In this document: one piece after another, positions 51,846 through 61,218 of the stretch
Layout: every line of letters starts with the position of its first letter
Numbering within the stretch: the first letter of the stretch is position 1
Source of the DNA: an uncultured Parabacteroides sp.
GTDB taxonomy: Bacteria > Bacteroidota > Bacteroidia > Bacteroidales > Tannerellaceae
NCBI GenBank assembly: GCA_949296075.1
Contig: CASFNG010000002.1
Coordinates: forward strand, 32,641-96,640
DNA: 64,000 nucleotides
Direction: 5' to 3'
The notes under the pieces: generated by a model
What the model was told of the DNA's origin: nothing
The model's database searches: none
The model's input: the letters and a program-made list of their open reading frames with translations, nothing else
Position numbers and translations under genes: made by a program

Positions 51846-53159
51846 TTAATTGTTTGAATGGTTGATACTATCCGTAGGTTGTACGGGGAGAGACATCTTT
51901 GCCGCCTCAGCCCGGTGCAGGCTGTCGATCTCGGCCAGCACACGCCGCTTGACCAGCAGGAAGCTGTCACGGTATGCCGGCTTGACCGGCTCCGAGGGAG
52001 GCGCCTCCATCTTCAAGGGATCGATCGGCTGCCCGTTCTTGTGGACGCGGAAATCGAGGTGAGGTCCCGTGGAAAGCCCCGTGGAGCCTACGTAGGCGAT
52101 CTCTTGCCCCTGCCGCACATGGCTTCCCACCTGTATCCCCTTGGCGAAACGGCTCAGGTGCATATAGGTAGTCGTGTATACCGAGTTATGCTTTACCTTC
52201 AGGAAGTTTCCCCCGCCGCTCTGATACCCTTTGGCGATGACGGTGCCGTCGCCGATGCTACGTACCGGTGTCCCTACCGGGGCGGCGTAGTCTACCCCGT
52301 GGTGCGCGCGATACCGCTTCAGTATCGGGTGGAACCGTGCGTTGGTGAAGCGGGAAGTGATCCGGAAGAAGTCTAACGGAGCCTTCAGGAATTCCTTGCG
52401 CAGGCTGTTCCCCTCCTCATCGAAATATTCGAATACGCTATCCTGCGTGAACGGGATCGCCACGTATTCTTTCCCTTGGTGCGTGAAGATCGCTCCCTCG
52501 ATCGAGGCGATGCTCAAGGCGGTGGTGTCGTCGATATAGGCCTCGTTGTAGATCACCTTGAACGAATCCCCGTCCTTGATGTCGAAAAAGTCGATCTGCC
52601 AGGCATATACGTCTGAGATCTTGATCGCCAGGAAGGGATCTCCTCCATTCGCCTTGATCACGTTCCATAAGGAGGAGTTCAGTACTCCCTCCGTGTATTT
52701 CCGCTTGAGCGTGATCGGCTTGCTGAATTCGTAGGCCCGTACCGTGTCGCCGCTCAGGTCGATCACGGCGTAGTCGGTAAGCGACTTGGCGAAGGCGATA
52801 TATTTTATCCGCTCCAAGGTATCGACCGTGGTGAAGGTGTAGAAATTCATGCCTGCCCGTATCTTCGTGGGATCCAGCACATGAGCCGATCCCCTGCTGA
52901 TGCTGTCCGCTTTCCGCGCCGAGAAGCCTAACCGGGCGAAGATCGCCGCCGGGTTATCCCCGCTCTTTATCATATATTCCTCTATATCGAGTGAGTCGAT
53001 ACAGATCCCGTATTGGTAGACGTGCTGGGAACTGTCGATCCATTGCGTGTCCATGTCTGCGTCTTCCGTTGCCTGCTTGGGTTGCTTGCAAGCGAGGCAG
53101 TTCAATAAAATCAGCCAAAAGAGGCTTATCGGTACGATTCCAACCCTATTTCTTGTCAT
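51846..53159 (-). CDS. M23 family metallopeptidase lipoprotein
   Basis: The 437-residue exported protein has a lipoprotein signal (LNCLAC, lipidated Cys at about 24), an opacity-associated/LysM-like region (about 60-240), and a C-terminal M23 (LytM) domain (about 275-385) with HHGVDYAAPVGTPV (HxxxD) and GPHLDFRVH. The second motif is HxD where the canonical form is HxH. The family cuts peptidoglycan cross-bridges or activates amidases. A basic coiled tail follows. It is first in an operon with yccF. Confidence 0.9.
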   Translation of the reverse strand: MTRNRVGIVPISLFWLILLNCLACKQPKQATEDADMDTQWIDSSQHVYQYGICIDSLDIEEYMIKSGDNPAAIFARLGFSARKADSISRGSAHVLDPTKIRAGMNFYTFTTVDTLERIKYIAFAKSLTDYAVIDLSGDTVRAYEFSKPITLKRKYTEGVLNSSLWNVIKANGGDPFLAIKISDVYAWQIDFFDIKDGDSFKVIYNEAYIDDTTALSIASIEGAIFTHQGKEYVAIPFTQDSVFEYFDEEGNSLRKEFLKAPLDFFRITSRFTNARFHPILKRYRAHHGVDYAAPVGTPVRSIGDGTVIAKGYQSGGGNFLKVKHNSVYTTTYMHLSRFAKGIQVGSHVRQGQEIAYVGSTGLSTGPHLDFRVHKNGQPIDPLKMEAPPSEPVKPAYRDSFLLVKRRVLAEIDSLHRAEAAKMSLPVQPTDSINHSNN

Positions 53160-53183
53160 TTGTCAAAAAAAGTCACTCTGTCG

Positions 53184-53191
53184 CGAACTTA
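53184..53191 (-). promoter_or_regulatory. -7 promoter element (TAAGTTCG) of the M23-YccF operon
   Basis: A TAnnTTCG box followed by CGA on the minus strand, 24 bases upstream of the ATG at 53159. Confidence 0.45.
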
Positions 53192-53392
53192 CGAAAAATA
53201 ATAGAAAGTGCGAAGCCTCTCCCCGGGGAAGAGACGGGCGTTGGTTAAGTCTGTGGCGAGTTGACGGACTTTTCGGGAAAACACGTTAATGTTTTCTAAA
53301 AAGATGGGGAGGGAATAAGCGATCCGCCCCGGTGGCGCGTCTAACCTCTTGGAAAATGAAACGAGTTATTTTTAAGAAAGAGGACCAGTGAT

Positions 53393-53818
53393 ATGAAAAA
53401 GAAGTTAGGTTATGTGTTCTTGCTGCCCCTGTTCGCGGGGTTGTTGTCCGCCTGCTCGGAGGCAAAGACTGACGCGCGCGCCTTGGATGGAGAATGGAAG
53501 GTCGTGGAGGTAAGCGGCGAGAAGATCGGGGATGAGCCTCATCCCTTGATGAGCTTTGACATGGAGGCGCTGAAGTTGCATGGGAATACGGGCTGCAACC
53601 TGTTCAACAGTTCCGTAACCTTGGATCCGAAGGACATCGCCTCGATCAAGATCGCCCCGGGCGCCACGACCATGATGGCCTGTCCCAATATGGATTTGGA
53701 GGAGAACGTGCTCCAGGCGATGAGCCAGGTTCGCAAGGTGAAGGCCGGGAACAGCGAGAAAGAGATGCTGCTCCTGGGCGAGGATGATACGGTATTGTTT
53801 ATATTGGAACGGAGATGA
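53393..53818 (+). CDS. META domain lipoprotein, first of a pair
   Basis: A 141-residue lipoprotein (lipobox LLSAC) with one META domain (about 30-140): LDGEWKVVEVSGEKIG, the core GNTGCNLFNSS, and MMACPNMDLE. META proteins such as HslJ are linked to heat-shock response and antibiotic resistance, without a defined activity. It overlaps its paralogue by 4 bases (ATGA). Confidence 0.88.
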   Translation: MKKKLGYVFLLPLFAGLLSACSEAKTDARALDGEWKVVEVSGEKIGDEPHPLMSFDMEALKLHGNTGCNLFNSSVTLDPKDIASIKIAPGATTMMACPNMDLEENVLQAMSQVRKVKAGNSEKEMLLLGEDDTVLFILERR

Positions 53819-54264
53819 TGGGAAGAGCGTGCTTGTATCTTTGCGCCCTTTTGGTGTGCCTTGGGCTGTTCGCGGGCTGCAAGGCGAAAAAGGAGATCGT
53901 CGCCTCGTTACCGGATCTGTATGGGAAATGGGGCGTGGTGGAGTTGAACGGCGAGCGGCTTGATCCGTCGGTGACCCGCCAGGAGCTGGAGTTTGACGTA
54001 CTTCGGAAAGGGCTTTCCGGCTCAGCGGGCTGCAACCGGTTGATGGGGGCGATCGAATATAATGAGGAGCACCCGCGTATCATCCGTTTCTTGCGTATCG
54101 CCACCACACGGATGGCTTGCCCCGACATGGCGGGCGAGCGCGCCTTGCTGAAAGCCTTGGAAGAGGTGGTACGTTTCGAGACGGTGAGCGTGAGCCGTCC
54201 CATCACGGAGATCGCTTTTTATGGCGCTTCCGACAATAAACTGATCGTTATTAAGAAGCAATAA
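53815..54264 (+). CDS. META domain lipoprotein, second of a pair
   Basis: A 149-residue paralogue with a lipoprotein signal (LFAGC) and META motifs YGKWGVVELNGERLD, GSAGCNRLMG and RMACPDMAGER. Translation is coupled to the first gene through the ATGA overlap. The strict conservation of GCN and MACP with divergent flanks suggests an old duplication. A strong terminator follows. Confidence 0.88.
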   Translation: MMGRACLYLCALLVCLGLFAGCKAKKEIVASLPDLYGKWGVVELNGERLDPSVTRQELEFDVLRKGLSGSAGCNRLMGAIEYNEEHPRIIRFLRIATTRMACPDMAGERALLKALEEVVRFETVSVSRPITEIAFYGASDNKLIVIKKQ

Positions 54265-54277
54265 TCTATATGGAGTT

Positions 54278-54321
54278 AGCCCCGGGAAGAGGCCAAAAGT
54301 GCGGCTTCCCGGGGCTTTTTG
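54278..54321 (+). terminator. Terminator of the META pair
   Basis: A perfect 12-bp stem (54278-54289 with 54305-54316), then T5. It sits 3 bases from the stop of the convergent TonB receptor gene. Confidence 0.92.
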
Positions 54322-54324
54322 TGC

Positions 54325-56313
54325 TTAATAGCGGAAGCGGTAGCTGAATCCCGCCTTGAACCAGGCTCCCGGCTGGGGGATGTTCCCTAAGTCGTAATAG
54401 GTGGTGTTGAGCAGGTTGTTTACCTCCGCGTAAATATTCAGGTCGCGGTAAGCCCAATTCACCTTCATGTCGATCACGCAATAGGGGGCGTAAGGCTCCT
54501 CATAGGCCGGCTTCAACTGCTCGTATCGGGTATAGCTTCCCGCCCGGTCCTGCCAGCGGAGGTACCACGTGGCGGAAAATCCTTTCCAGATCGAGTGGCT
54601 TACTTGCGCCGTGAACTTATGCTTCAGGTAATCCAACGCGTAGTTGGAGATATATCCCTCGCTATCCTTGTCTTGATGGATGAAGGCGTAGCCCAGCTCC
54701 ACCTTGCGTATCGGGAAGTCCGGGTTCCCCAATTCACGGGGCGACAGGCTTACGTTTGTCTCGATGCCCAAGTTGTCCACCTTCGTCAGGTTCCGGCTCT
54801 CCCAAATATCTTCCGGACGCTGCTTGACCCAGTCGATCATGTTCTTCCCCTTCCGGTAGAATCCCGCCACGTGCGCCCGCAGGAAATGGTTGCCGTATTT
54901 CAGCCCGATCTCGAAAGCCTCGCTCTCCTCCGGTTTCAAGTCCGGGTTCCCCTTGTTCGTCTTCCCTTGATAATAAAGGTCGGTGAAGGTCGGCATACGC
55001 AATGCCCGGTTCCAGCTCCCGTAGAAGCGCAGGTTATCCCACAGGCGGTAGCTGGCATCTATTCCCGGATAGAAGCGCATCCCCTCGCCCAAGGCGGAAT
55101 TGTAGTTGGCCAATACGCCCACCGATAGCGTGAAACGGCTTGTCAGGATGTTATGTTCCAGGAAATAACTGATATTACTGCGGTTGTCGCTCTTCAGGTA
55201 TTGGCCGTCCTTGGAGAAAGGTACCTTCCGGGGTTCATCCATCGGCTTGCCCAATACGTTGCTGCGTACCCCCTCGTTGCGGAACTCCATGCCCATGCTC
55301 GTCTTTCCCAATGCCCATTCGGTCGAGGCGTTAAGGTTGGCGCCGAACACTTCCGTCTCGTGATAGTTCGGTCCGGTGTACCAATCAGCCGGGTCGCTAC
55401 GGAATAGTTCGTACCGGTCGAAGTGACGTGTCCAATACACCTTGGGAGAGATCCGGATCTTTCCGTGCGTCTCCCCACCGGCGGAGAGGAAGAAACGCCG
55501 TGTCTTGTCGTATTGGTTCGGGTAGGCGGCCGAGTAGAAACTGTTGGCTCCGTAGCCCTTATCGTTGTAACCTGCCTGGAACTGGAAATCCGCCGCTTCC
55601 CGTTTGAGCTCCGATTGCCAGAAAAGGTTCAGTTGCTTGTAGTCGGTATTCTCGATATAGCCTCCTGATGAGGCGAAACCTCCGGATAGTCGCTGGCTGA
55701 AGCGTTTGGAAGCCTGGTCGATGGCAGCCTCCACTTTCCAAAGTTTGTGCATACCCGCGTAATTATCGGTAGAGAGGATGTTCTCTTTGGCGGTCTTGGT
55801 GATAATGTTGATCGCTCCCGCGAAAGCGCTTGCCCCGAAGATCCGGGAGGAGGGGCCGGAGACGATCTCGATGCGCTCGATGTCGGATAGGTTGACAGGT
55901 AGGTCGAAACTGTAATGCCCTGTCTGGGGATTGGAGAGATTGACCCCGTTTAGCAGGACGGCAATCTGGTCGAATGTGCCGCCGCGGATGGAGATGTCGG
56001 CTTGGGTACCGCCCTCGCCCCGTTGACGGACGTCGAGCCCCGCGGCATACTCCAAAAGATCTTGGATACTGGTGACCGGCGCCTCGGCGATCTCGCGGGC
56101 AGGAATGACGGTCACGATCTTGGTCGCCTGGCTAAGCGCTACCGGCACGCGCGAGGCGGTTACCTCTACCTCGCCCAGCTCCACGGAGGTCTCTTCCCCT
56201 CGCGGATCCGATCCTGCGTGATTACGTACTTGCGCTTGCGCTTGCGTCGTGTCGGGCAGGGCGAAAAGCAATGTGCTCGCTGCCACGACACCGATGTGAA
56301 TGACTTTGTGCAT
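54325..56313 (-). CDS. BtuB-like TonB-dependent receptor
   Basis: A 662-residue receptor with signal peptide (1-25), a TonB plug (about 45-165, with VTASRVPVALSQATKIVTVI and SIRGGTFDQIAVLLNGV), and a barrel ending in GFSYRFRY with C-terminal Tyr. It lacks the carboxypeptidase-like domain of other receptors in the window and looks like the BtuB/FepA type. No cobalamin riboswitch precedes it. The ATG at 56313 begins the signal peptide; an in-frame ATG at 56400 gives 29 extra residues. It follows the NamZ-like gene after a short gap and is probably co-transcribed with it. Confidence 0.86.
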   Translation of the reverse strand: MHKVIHIGVVAASTLLFALPDTTQAQAQVRNHAGSDPRGEETSVELGEVEVTASRVPVALSQATKIVTVIPAREIAEAPVTSIQDLLEYAAGLDVRQRGEGGTQADISIRGGTFDQIAVLLNGVNLSNPQTGHYSFDLPVNLSDIERIEIVSGPSSRIFGASAFAGAINIITKTAKENILSTDNYAGMHKLWKVEAAIDQASKRFSQRLSGGFASSGGYIENTDYKQLNLFWQSELKREAADFQFQAGYNDKGYGANSFYSAAYPNQYDKTRRFFLSAGGETHGKIRISPKVYWTRHFDRYELFRSDPADWYTGPNYHETEVFGANLNASTEWALGKTSMGMEFRNEGVRSNVLGKPMDEPRKVPFSKDGQYLKSDNRSNISYFLEHNILTSRFTLSVGVLANYNSALGEGMRFYPGIDASYRLWDNLRFYGSWNRALRMPTFTDLYYQGKTNKGNPDLKPEESEAFEIGLKYGNHFLRAHVAGFYRKGKNMIDWVKQRPEDIWESRNLTKVDNLGIETNVSLSPRELGNPDFPIRKVELGYAFIHQDKDSEGYISNYALDYLKHKFTAQVSHSIWKGFSATWYLRWQDRAGSYTRYEQLKPAYEEPYAPYCVIDMKVNWAYRDLNIYAEVNNLLNTTYYDLGNIPQPGAWFKAGFSYRFRY

Positions 56314-56427
56314 ACTCCGGAACACGGCATAACCTTTCCGCTCGAAACGGCGGAAACGTACAGGCGTGCAAAGGGTACGCGCTACTCCTTGATTCATCAT
56401 TACATTAATTTAGTTTTAGTTTGTGAT

Positions 56428-57615
56428 TCACTTCCCGCTCGGGTAGTCGGGATATAACAGATATTTTTTCCGTAGTTTCTTGTATTGATCCAATTCCGGC
56501 TGCCAGCTTGCCTTGATCTCCTCTTCGGACAGCCCCCGTATGATCTGGAAACGTAGCTGCTTCGTGCCCGCGAGCAGGTCGAACCAATGCGGGCGGGTGA
56601 AGAAGAAGGCCTGCTCATTGCCCGCTTTCCGGTAGAAATCGAGGAAGAAGCGGAGACTCAGGCCGCCTTGGAACGGGTATTCCCGCAGGTCGATCCCATA
56701 GCAAGTCTTGTCCTTGTGCAGGGGATTGGTGTCGAATCCGGGCAGGGAGACCGGCGTGAAGGTGAACGACCCATAACGAGGATCCGTCCCTCCCAGCATC
56801 TGGAAGGGAGAGTAGGTGCCTCGCCCGACACTGATGTCGGTAGCCTCGAAGAAGCAGAGCGAGGGATAGAGCCGGATAGCCTGGTCGTTCGGCAGGTTGG
56901 GCGATGGCTTGACCGGGAGCCAGTAAGGGTCGCCGTGCTTCCAGTTCTCCATCTTCACGATATGCAGCCGGCAGGTGTCGGGCGTGCTCGCCAACCAGCC
57001 TTCCTCGTTGATCATCCATGCCAGCTCGCCTACGGTCAGCCCGTGCAGCACAGGAATAGGATCCACACCCACGAACGACTCAAATCCTTTCTGGCGGATA
57101 GGACCGTCGACGAAATCATTCGGGTTGGGGCGATCCAGCACGATGAACTCTTTGCCGTTCTCGGCGCAGGCCTCCATCACGTAGTGCATGGTGCTGATGT
57201 AGGTATAGAAGCGGGCGCCCACGTCCTGGATGTCGAATACCACCACGTCGAGGTCGCCAATCTGGGCAGCGCTCGGCTTCTTGTTTTTACCGTAGATGGA
57301 GATGATCGGGACGCCCGTTTTCAGGTCTTTGCTGTCCTTGACCTCAGCGCCGGCGTCAGCCGTACCCCGGAAGCCATGCTCGGGGGCGAATACCTTGCGG
57401 ACGTCGATCCCCGTGGCGAGCAGTGTGTCCAGCAGATGCACTTGCCGCTCCTCCAAGATGGAGGTCTGGTTCACCACTAACCCCACCCGCTTGCCTTTCA
57501 GCAGCCGGGTCACTACCTCCATGCGCTCTGCCCCGAGCCGGAGCGGGGCGCTGGCTGAGGCGAGCCCGGGCAAGAGCCCCGCGAGCAGGAGGAGTCCCAT
57601 CAAGATCTGTTTCAT
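56428..57615 (-). CDS. DUF1343 (NamZ-like) exo-N-acetylmuramidase family protein
   Basis: The 395-residue exported protein has a signal peptide (1-21) and the DUF1343 fold: GLVVNQTS, FAPEHGFRG, VVFDIQDVGARFYTYI, LDRPNPN, and the C-terminal domain around GRGTYSPFQMLG. DUF1343 members include NamZ (glycoside hydrolase family 171), which removes terminal N-acetylmuramic acid from peptidoglycan fragments; assigning that activity here is inference. It is first in an operon with a TonB receptor, which may import released sugars or muropeptides. Confidence 0.85.
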   Translation of the reverse strand: MKQILMGLLLLAGLLPGLASASAPLRLGAERMEVVTRLLKGKRVGLVVNQTSILEERQVHLLDTLLATGIDVRKVFAPEHGFRGTADAGAEVKDSKDLKTGVPIISIYGKNKKPSAAQIGDLDVVVFDIQDVGARFYTYISTMHYVMEACAENGKEFIVLDRPNPNDFVDGPIRQKGFESFVGVDPIPVLHGLTVGELAWMINEEGWLASTPDTCRLHIVKMENWKHGDPYWLPVKPSPNLPNDQAIRLYPSLCFFEATDISVGRGTYSPFQMLGGTDPRYGSFTFTPVSLPGFDTNPLHKDKTCYGIDLREYPFQGGLSLRFFLDFYRKAGNEQAFFFTRPHWFDLLAGTKQLRFQIIRGLSEEEIKASWQPELDQYKKLRKKYLLYPDYPSGK

Positions 57616-57645
57616 CGTGTGTCGTTTTCTTAAAAGCTGTTGCCG

Positions 57646-57653
57646 CGAAAGTA
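57646..57653 (-). promoter_or_regulatory. -7 promoter element (TACTTTCG) of the NamZ-like/TonB operon
   Basis: A TAnnTTCG box followed by CGG on the minus strand, 30 bases upstream of the ATG at 57615. Confidence 0.45.
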
Positions 57654-57759
57654 CGAAATGTTTCCGTGGAATGAAATAGTTTTTCCTTGCCCGTCTTTTC
57701 CCGAAAACAGGATGGAGAAATAAAAAAATCCCCGTGGACTTTTAGCGCTGTATTTTCAC

Positions 57760-57767
57760 TATTTTCG
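57760..57767 (+). promoter_or_regulatory. -7 promoter element (TATTTTCG) of the HD-domain gene
   Basis: A TAnnTTCG box followed by CGA, 20 bases before the ATG at 57788. Confidence 0.45.
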
Positions 57768-57787
57768 CGAGGAGAAAAAGTGTGAAG

Positions 57788-58330
57788 ATGGAACCGTTGG
57801 ATTTGATCAAGAAATATTACCCGGAGGACTCGGACGCCTTCCGGATCTTGGTGACCCATAGCCGGAGCGTGGCGGATAAGGCACTGGAGCTGGCGCGGAG
57901 GCACCCCGAGATGAGGCTCGACCTCGATTTTATCGCCGAGGCGGCGATGCTGCATGATATAGGGATCTTCCTGTGCGACGCGCCGGAGATAGACTGCCAC
58001 GGAAAGGCGGATTATATCTGTCATGGCTACTTGGGCGCCGACCTGATGCGTAAGGAGGGGTATCCCCGCCATGCCTTGGTTTGCGAGCGGCATACGGGTA
58101 CCGGCCTCTCCCTGCGGATGATCGAGGAGCGCGACCTGCCCGTGCCTCACCGGGATATGCGCCCCGTGTCGATGGAGGAGCAGCTGATCTGCTTCGCGGA
58201 TAAGTTCTTTAGCAAGACCAAGTTGACGAAAGAGAAGCCGGTTGACAAGATCCGCCAGGGCCTCTCCAAGTATGGAAATGAGACGGTTGAGCGGTTTGAC
58301 GAGTGGTGTAAACTCTTTTTAGGGGAATAA
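57788..58330 (+). CDS. HD domain phosphohydrolase
   Basis: A 180-residue protein with the HD metal site: His in ILVTHSRSVA, His-Asp in AAMLHDIGIF, His in YICHGYLGAD and ERHTGTG, and a downstream Asp in CFADKFFSK. The family hydrolyses phosphate esters such as nucleotides. The spacing resembles the stand-alone HDIG proteins. I start at the ATG at 57788; a GTG two codons earlier is possible. It precedes the LptD gene by 65 bases. Confidence 0.87.
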   Translation: MEPLDLIKKYYPEDSDAFRILVTHSRSVADKALELARRHPEMRLDLDFIAEAAMLHDIGIFLCDAPEIDCHGKADYICHGYLGADLMRKEGYPRHALVCERHTGTGLSLRMIEERDLPVPHRDMRPVSMEEQLICFADKFFSKTKLTKEKPVDKIRQGLSKYGNETVERFDEWCKLFLGE

Positions 58331-58356
58331 AGGCGGCGGGGCTCATATATTTATTA

Positions 58357-58364
58357 TACATTCG
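58357..58364 (+). promoter_or_regulatory. -7 promoter element (TACATTCG) of the lptD gene
   Basis: A TAnnTTCG box followed by CGT, 31 bases before the ATG at 58396. Confidence 0.4.
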
Positions 58365-58395
58365 CGTGCTGTAATATACTGCAACGAGCGAAATA

Positions 58396-61164
58396 ATGTT
58401 TTTGATATATAGAGTTCTAATCCTTCTATTCGTCATACTCGTGGGAGGACCAGGCCTGAGCGCGCAAGAGGTGGTAGTGCCTGACAGCGTGGCCCGGGAG
58501 GGTGCTTTATCGCCCTTTCCGGCTGATAGCTTGGCCTTGACGGACTCTCTCTCGCTCGCCGCGGACACGACGGCGCTGGCGGCGGATTCGGCCTCGACAA
58601 AAAAAGGGCTCGACGCCCCGGTCAATTACCAGGCGACCGACTCGATCGTGATGACCGCGGGCAACTGGGCCTATCTTTACGGGGAGGGCGACGTGAAATA
58701 TCAGAATATCCAGCTGCAATCCGAGATCATCGAGATGAATATGGACAGCAGTGTCGTGTTCGCCAAGTTCGGACTTGATTCCATCGGGCAGGAGTTCGGT
58801 TATCCGCTTTTCATGGAGGGGGACCAGCAGTATGAGTCGAAGACGATGCGCTATAACTTCGAGACCAAGAAGGGATATATCACCGACGTGATCACCCAGC
58901 AAGGGGAAGGATACGTGACCTCCGGGCGGACCAAGAAGATGGAGGGCGATATACTGAATATGGTGGATGGCAAATATACGACTTGCGACGAGCACGAGCA
59001 TCCGCATTTCTATATCCAGATGACGAAGGCGAAGGTGCGGCCAAAGAAGAATATCGTGACCGGCCCTGTCTATTTGGTCTTGGAGGACGTGCCGCTGTAT
59101 CCGCTTGGCCTGCCGTTTTGCTTCTTCCCTTTCTCCAGCACCTACTCGTCGGGTATCATCATGCCTACCTTCGGCGATGAGTCGTCGAGGGGATTCTTCC
59201 TGCGCGACGGAGGATATTATTTCGCCTTGAGCGACTACATGGATCTCGCGGTGCTGGGCGAGATCTACACGAAAGGCTCGTGGGGGCTGTCGGCGCGCTC
59301 AAGCTACCGGAAACGCTATAAGTTCTCGGGCAGTTTCAATGCCTCGTACTTGGTGACCAAGACGGGAGATAAGGGACTGCCGGATTACAGCCTCTCGAAA
59401 GACTTCAAGGTGACGTGGACGCACACGCAGGACGCAAAGGCGAATCCCTATATGTCGTTCTCGGCGAGCGTGAACTTCTCGACCTCCTCGTACGACCGGA
59501 ACAACCAAAACAGCTTGTACCCGAACTCCAGCGGATACGCCGACGTGAACCAGAACACGAAGAGCTCCTCGATCAATATCACCAAGCGTTTCCCGAATAA
59601 TCCGTTCACGATCTCCGGGACGATGAGTATCAACCAGACAACCCGCGACTCCTCGATCGCTGTCACCCTTCCGAACATGACGATCACGATGAGCCGTATC
59701 TTCCCTTTCAAGCGGAAACATCCGGTGGGGAAGGAGCGCTGGTACGAGAAAATCTCCATGAGCTATACGGGTACCTTCAGCAATAGCATCACGACGAAGG
59801 AGAACTTGCTGTTCAAGTCGAACCTGATCCGCGACTGGCGGAACGGTATGCAGCACACGATCCCCGTGAGCGCCACGTTCTCGTTGCTGAAATACCTGAA
59901 TATATCGCCGTCGTTCCGCTATCAGGAGCGTTGGTATACCAGCAAGATCGAGCAGGAATACGACGAGCAGCGGCAGTCGATGGTGGCGCGCGACACGACT
60001 TACGGATTCTATCGGATCTATGATTTCAACGCCTCCATCTCGGCATCCACGACCTTGTACGGATTCTTCAAGCCACTTCCCTTCTTGGGGAAGAAGGTCG
60101 AGATGATCCGCCACCGGTTGGAGCCGTCGGTCACGATCAGCGCCCAACCTGATTTCGCCTCGTCGCGATTCGGCTTTTATGAGACGTTCGTCTATCAAGA
60201 CGCGAACGGCAGGGATCATGAGTATGTCTATTCACCGTTCGCCCACAATATGTACGGGGTGCCCAGCCGGGGCAAGCAGGGTAACGTGAGCTTCAGCCTG
60301 AAGAATAACTTAGAGATGAAGGTACGCTCCGATAAGGACTCTACCGGGTTCAAGAAGATCAGCCTGATCGATAACCTGGCGTTGAGCATGAGCTATAATA
60401 TGGCGGCGGACTCGTTCCAGTGGAGCGACCTGAGCGCCAGTATCCGCTTGAAACTCTCGAAGAATTATACCTTGAACCTGAGCGGGGCGTTTGATACCTA
60501 TACCTATAATGAGTATGGGGAGCGTGTGAATATCCCTCGCTGGAAGGCCGGCAAGGGAATCGGACGTCTGCGGGGTACCAGCACGAGTTTCTCTTATACC
60601 TTCAACAACGAGACCTTCAAGAAGTGGTTCGGTGGAGGGGATGACTCCTCTAAAGAATCCGGAAAGCAGACAGGCGCTGATCCGGATATGGAGGGCGAGG
60701 GCTTAGCTTCTGAGGGAGAGGACGGAACCGGCAGGCAAGGAGGCCGGCTGCTGGGGAAGAAGAAAGAGACCGGAGAGGTGGATGGTGATGGCTATATGAT
60801 CTCGAAGATCCCGTGGAGCTTCTCGTTCAATTATGGATTGAGCCTGCGGTATGGCTCTTTCAACCGCAAGAAGAGGGAGTATGATTACGCCTTGACGCAT
60901 TCGTTGAGCTTCAACGGAAATATACAGCCTACGAAGAACTGGAGCTTCAACTTCAATGCCACGTACGATTTTGATGCGCATAAGATCTCGTACATGACTT
61001 GTAACATTACCCGGAACCTGCATTGCTGGCAGATGTCGGCGAGCTTCGTTCCCGTAGGACCTTATAAGTCTTATACCTTTAATATAGCCGTAAGCTCCTC
61101 ACTGTTGAAGGACTTGAAGTATAACAAGAGCAGTAATTACCGGGATGGACAGACCTGGTATTGA
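58396..61164 (+). CDS. lptD: LPS assembly protein LptD (Bacteroidota type)
   Basis: LptD is the outer-membrane pore that inserts lipopolysaccharide. The 922-residue protein has a signal peptide (1-22), a Ser/Ala/Asp-rich linker (about 30-75), an OstA/LptA-like beta-jellyroll (about 80-230, with GDVKYQNIQLQSEIIEMN), and a large barrel (about 240-922) with the family segment VYLVLEDVPLYPLGLPFCFF. Cysteines near the C-terminus (MTCNITRNLHCW) are in the usual late-strand position. A Glu/Gly-rich insertion near residues 755-790 is a likely loop. The partner LptE is not in the window. Confidence 0.92.
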   Translation: MFLIYRVLILLFVILVGGPGLSAQEVVVPDSVAREGALSPFPADSLALTDSLSLAADTTALAADSASTKKGLDAPVNYQATDSIVMTAGNWAYLYGEGDVKYQNIQLQSEIIEMNMDSSVVFAKFGLDSIGQEFGYPLFMEGDQQYESKTMRYNFETKKGYITDVITQQGEGYVTSGRTKKMEGDILNMVDGKYTTCDEHEHPHFYIQMTKAKVRPKKNIVTGPVYLVLEDVPLYPLGLPFCFFPFSSTYSSGIIMPTFGDESSRGFFLRDGGYYFALSDYMDLAVLGEIYTKGSWGLSARSSYRKRYKFSGSFNASYLVTKTGDKGLPDYSLSKDFKVTWTHTQDAKANPYMSFSASVNFSTSSYDRNNQNSLYPNSSGYADVNQNTKSSSINITKRFPNNPFTISGTMSINQTTRDSSIAVTLPNMTITMSRIFPFKRKHPVGKERWYEKISMSYTGTFSNSITTKENLLFKSNLIRDWRNGMQHTIPVSATFSLLKYLNISPSFRYQERWYTSKIEQEYDEQRQSMVARDTTYGFYRIYDFNASISASTTLYGFFKPLPFLGKKVEMIRHRLEPSVTISAQPDFASSRFGFYETFVYQDANGRDHEYVYSPFAHNMYGVPSRGKQGNVSFSLKNNLEMKVRSDKDSTGFKKISLIDNLALSMSYNMAADSFQWSDLSASIRLKLSKNYTLNLSGAFDTYTYNEYGERVNIPRWKAGKGIGRLRGTSTSFSYTFNNETFKKWFGGGDDSSKESGKQTGADPDMEGEGLASEGEDGTGRQGGRLLGKKKETGEVDGDGYMISKIPWSFSFNYGLSLRYGSFNRKKREYDYALTHSLSFNGNIQPTKNWSFNFNATYDFDAHKISYMTCNITRNLHCWQMSASFVPVGPYKSYTFNIAVSSSLLKDLKYNKSSNYRDGQTWY

Positions 61165-61180
61165 TGATTTACCTGATTCA

Positions 61181-61210
61181 GGAAGGAAAAGTGGGAGAGC
61201 TTGCTCCCAC
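61181..61210 (-). terminator. Terminator of the asnA-ung operon
   Basis: GTGGGAG and CTCCCAC (61191-61197 with 61204-61210) form a perfect 7-bp stem; on the minus strand it is followed by TTTTCCTT, 9 bases past the ung stop. Confidence 0.65.
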
Positions 61211-61218
61211 CGAATGGC

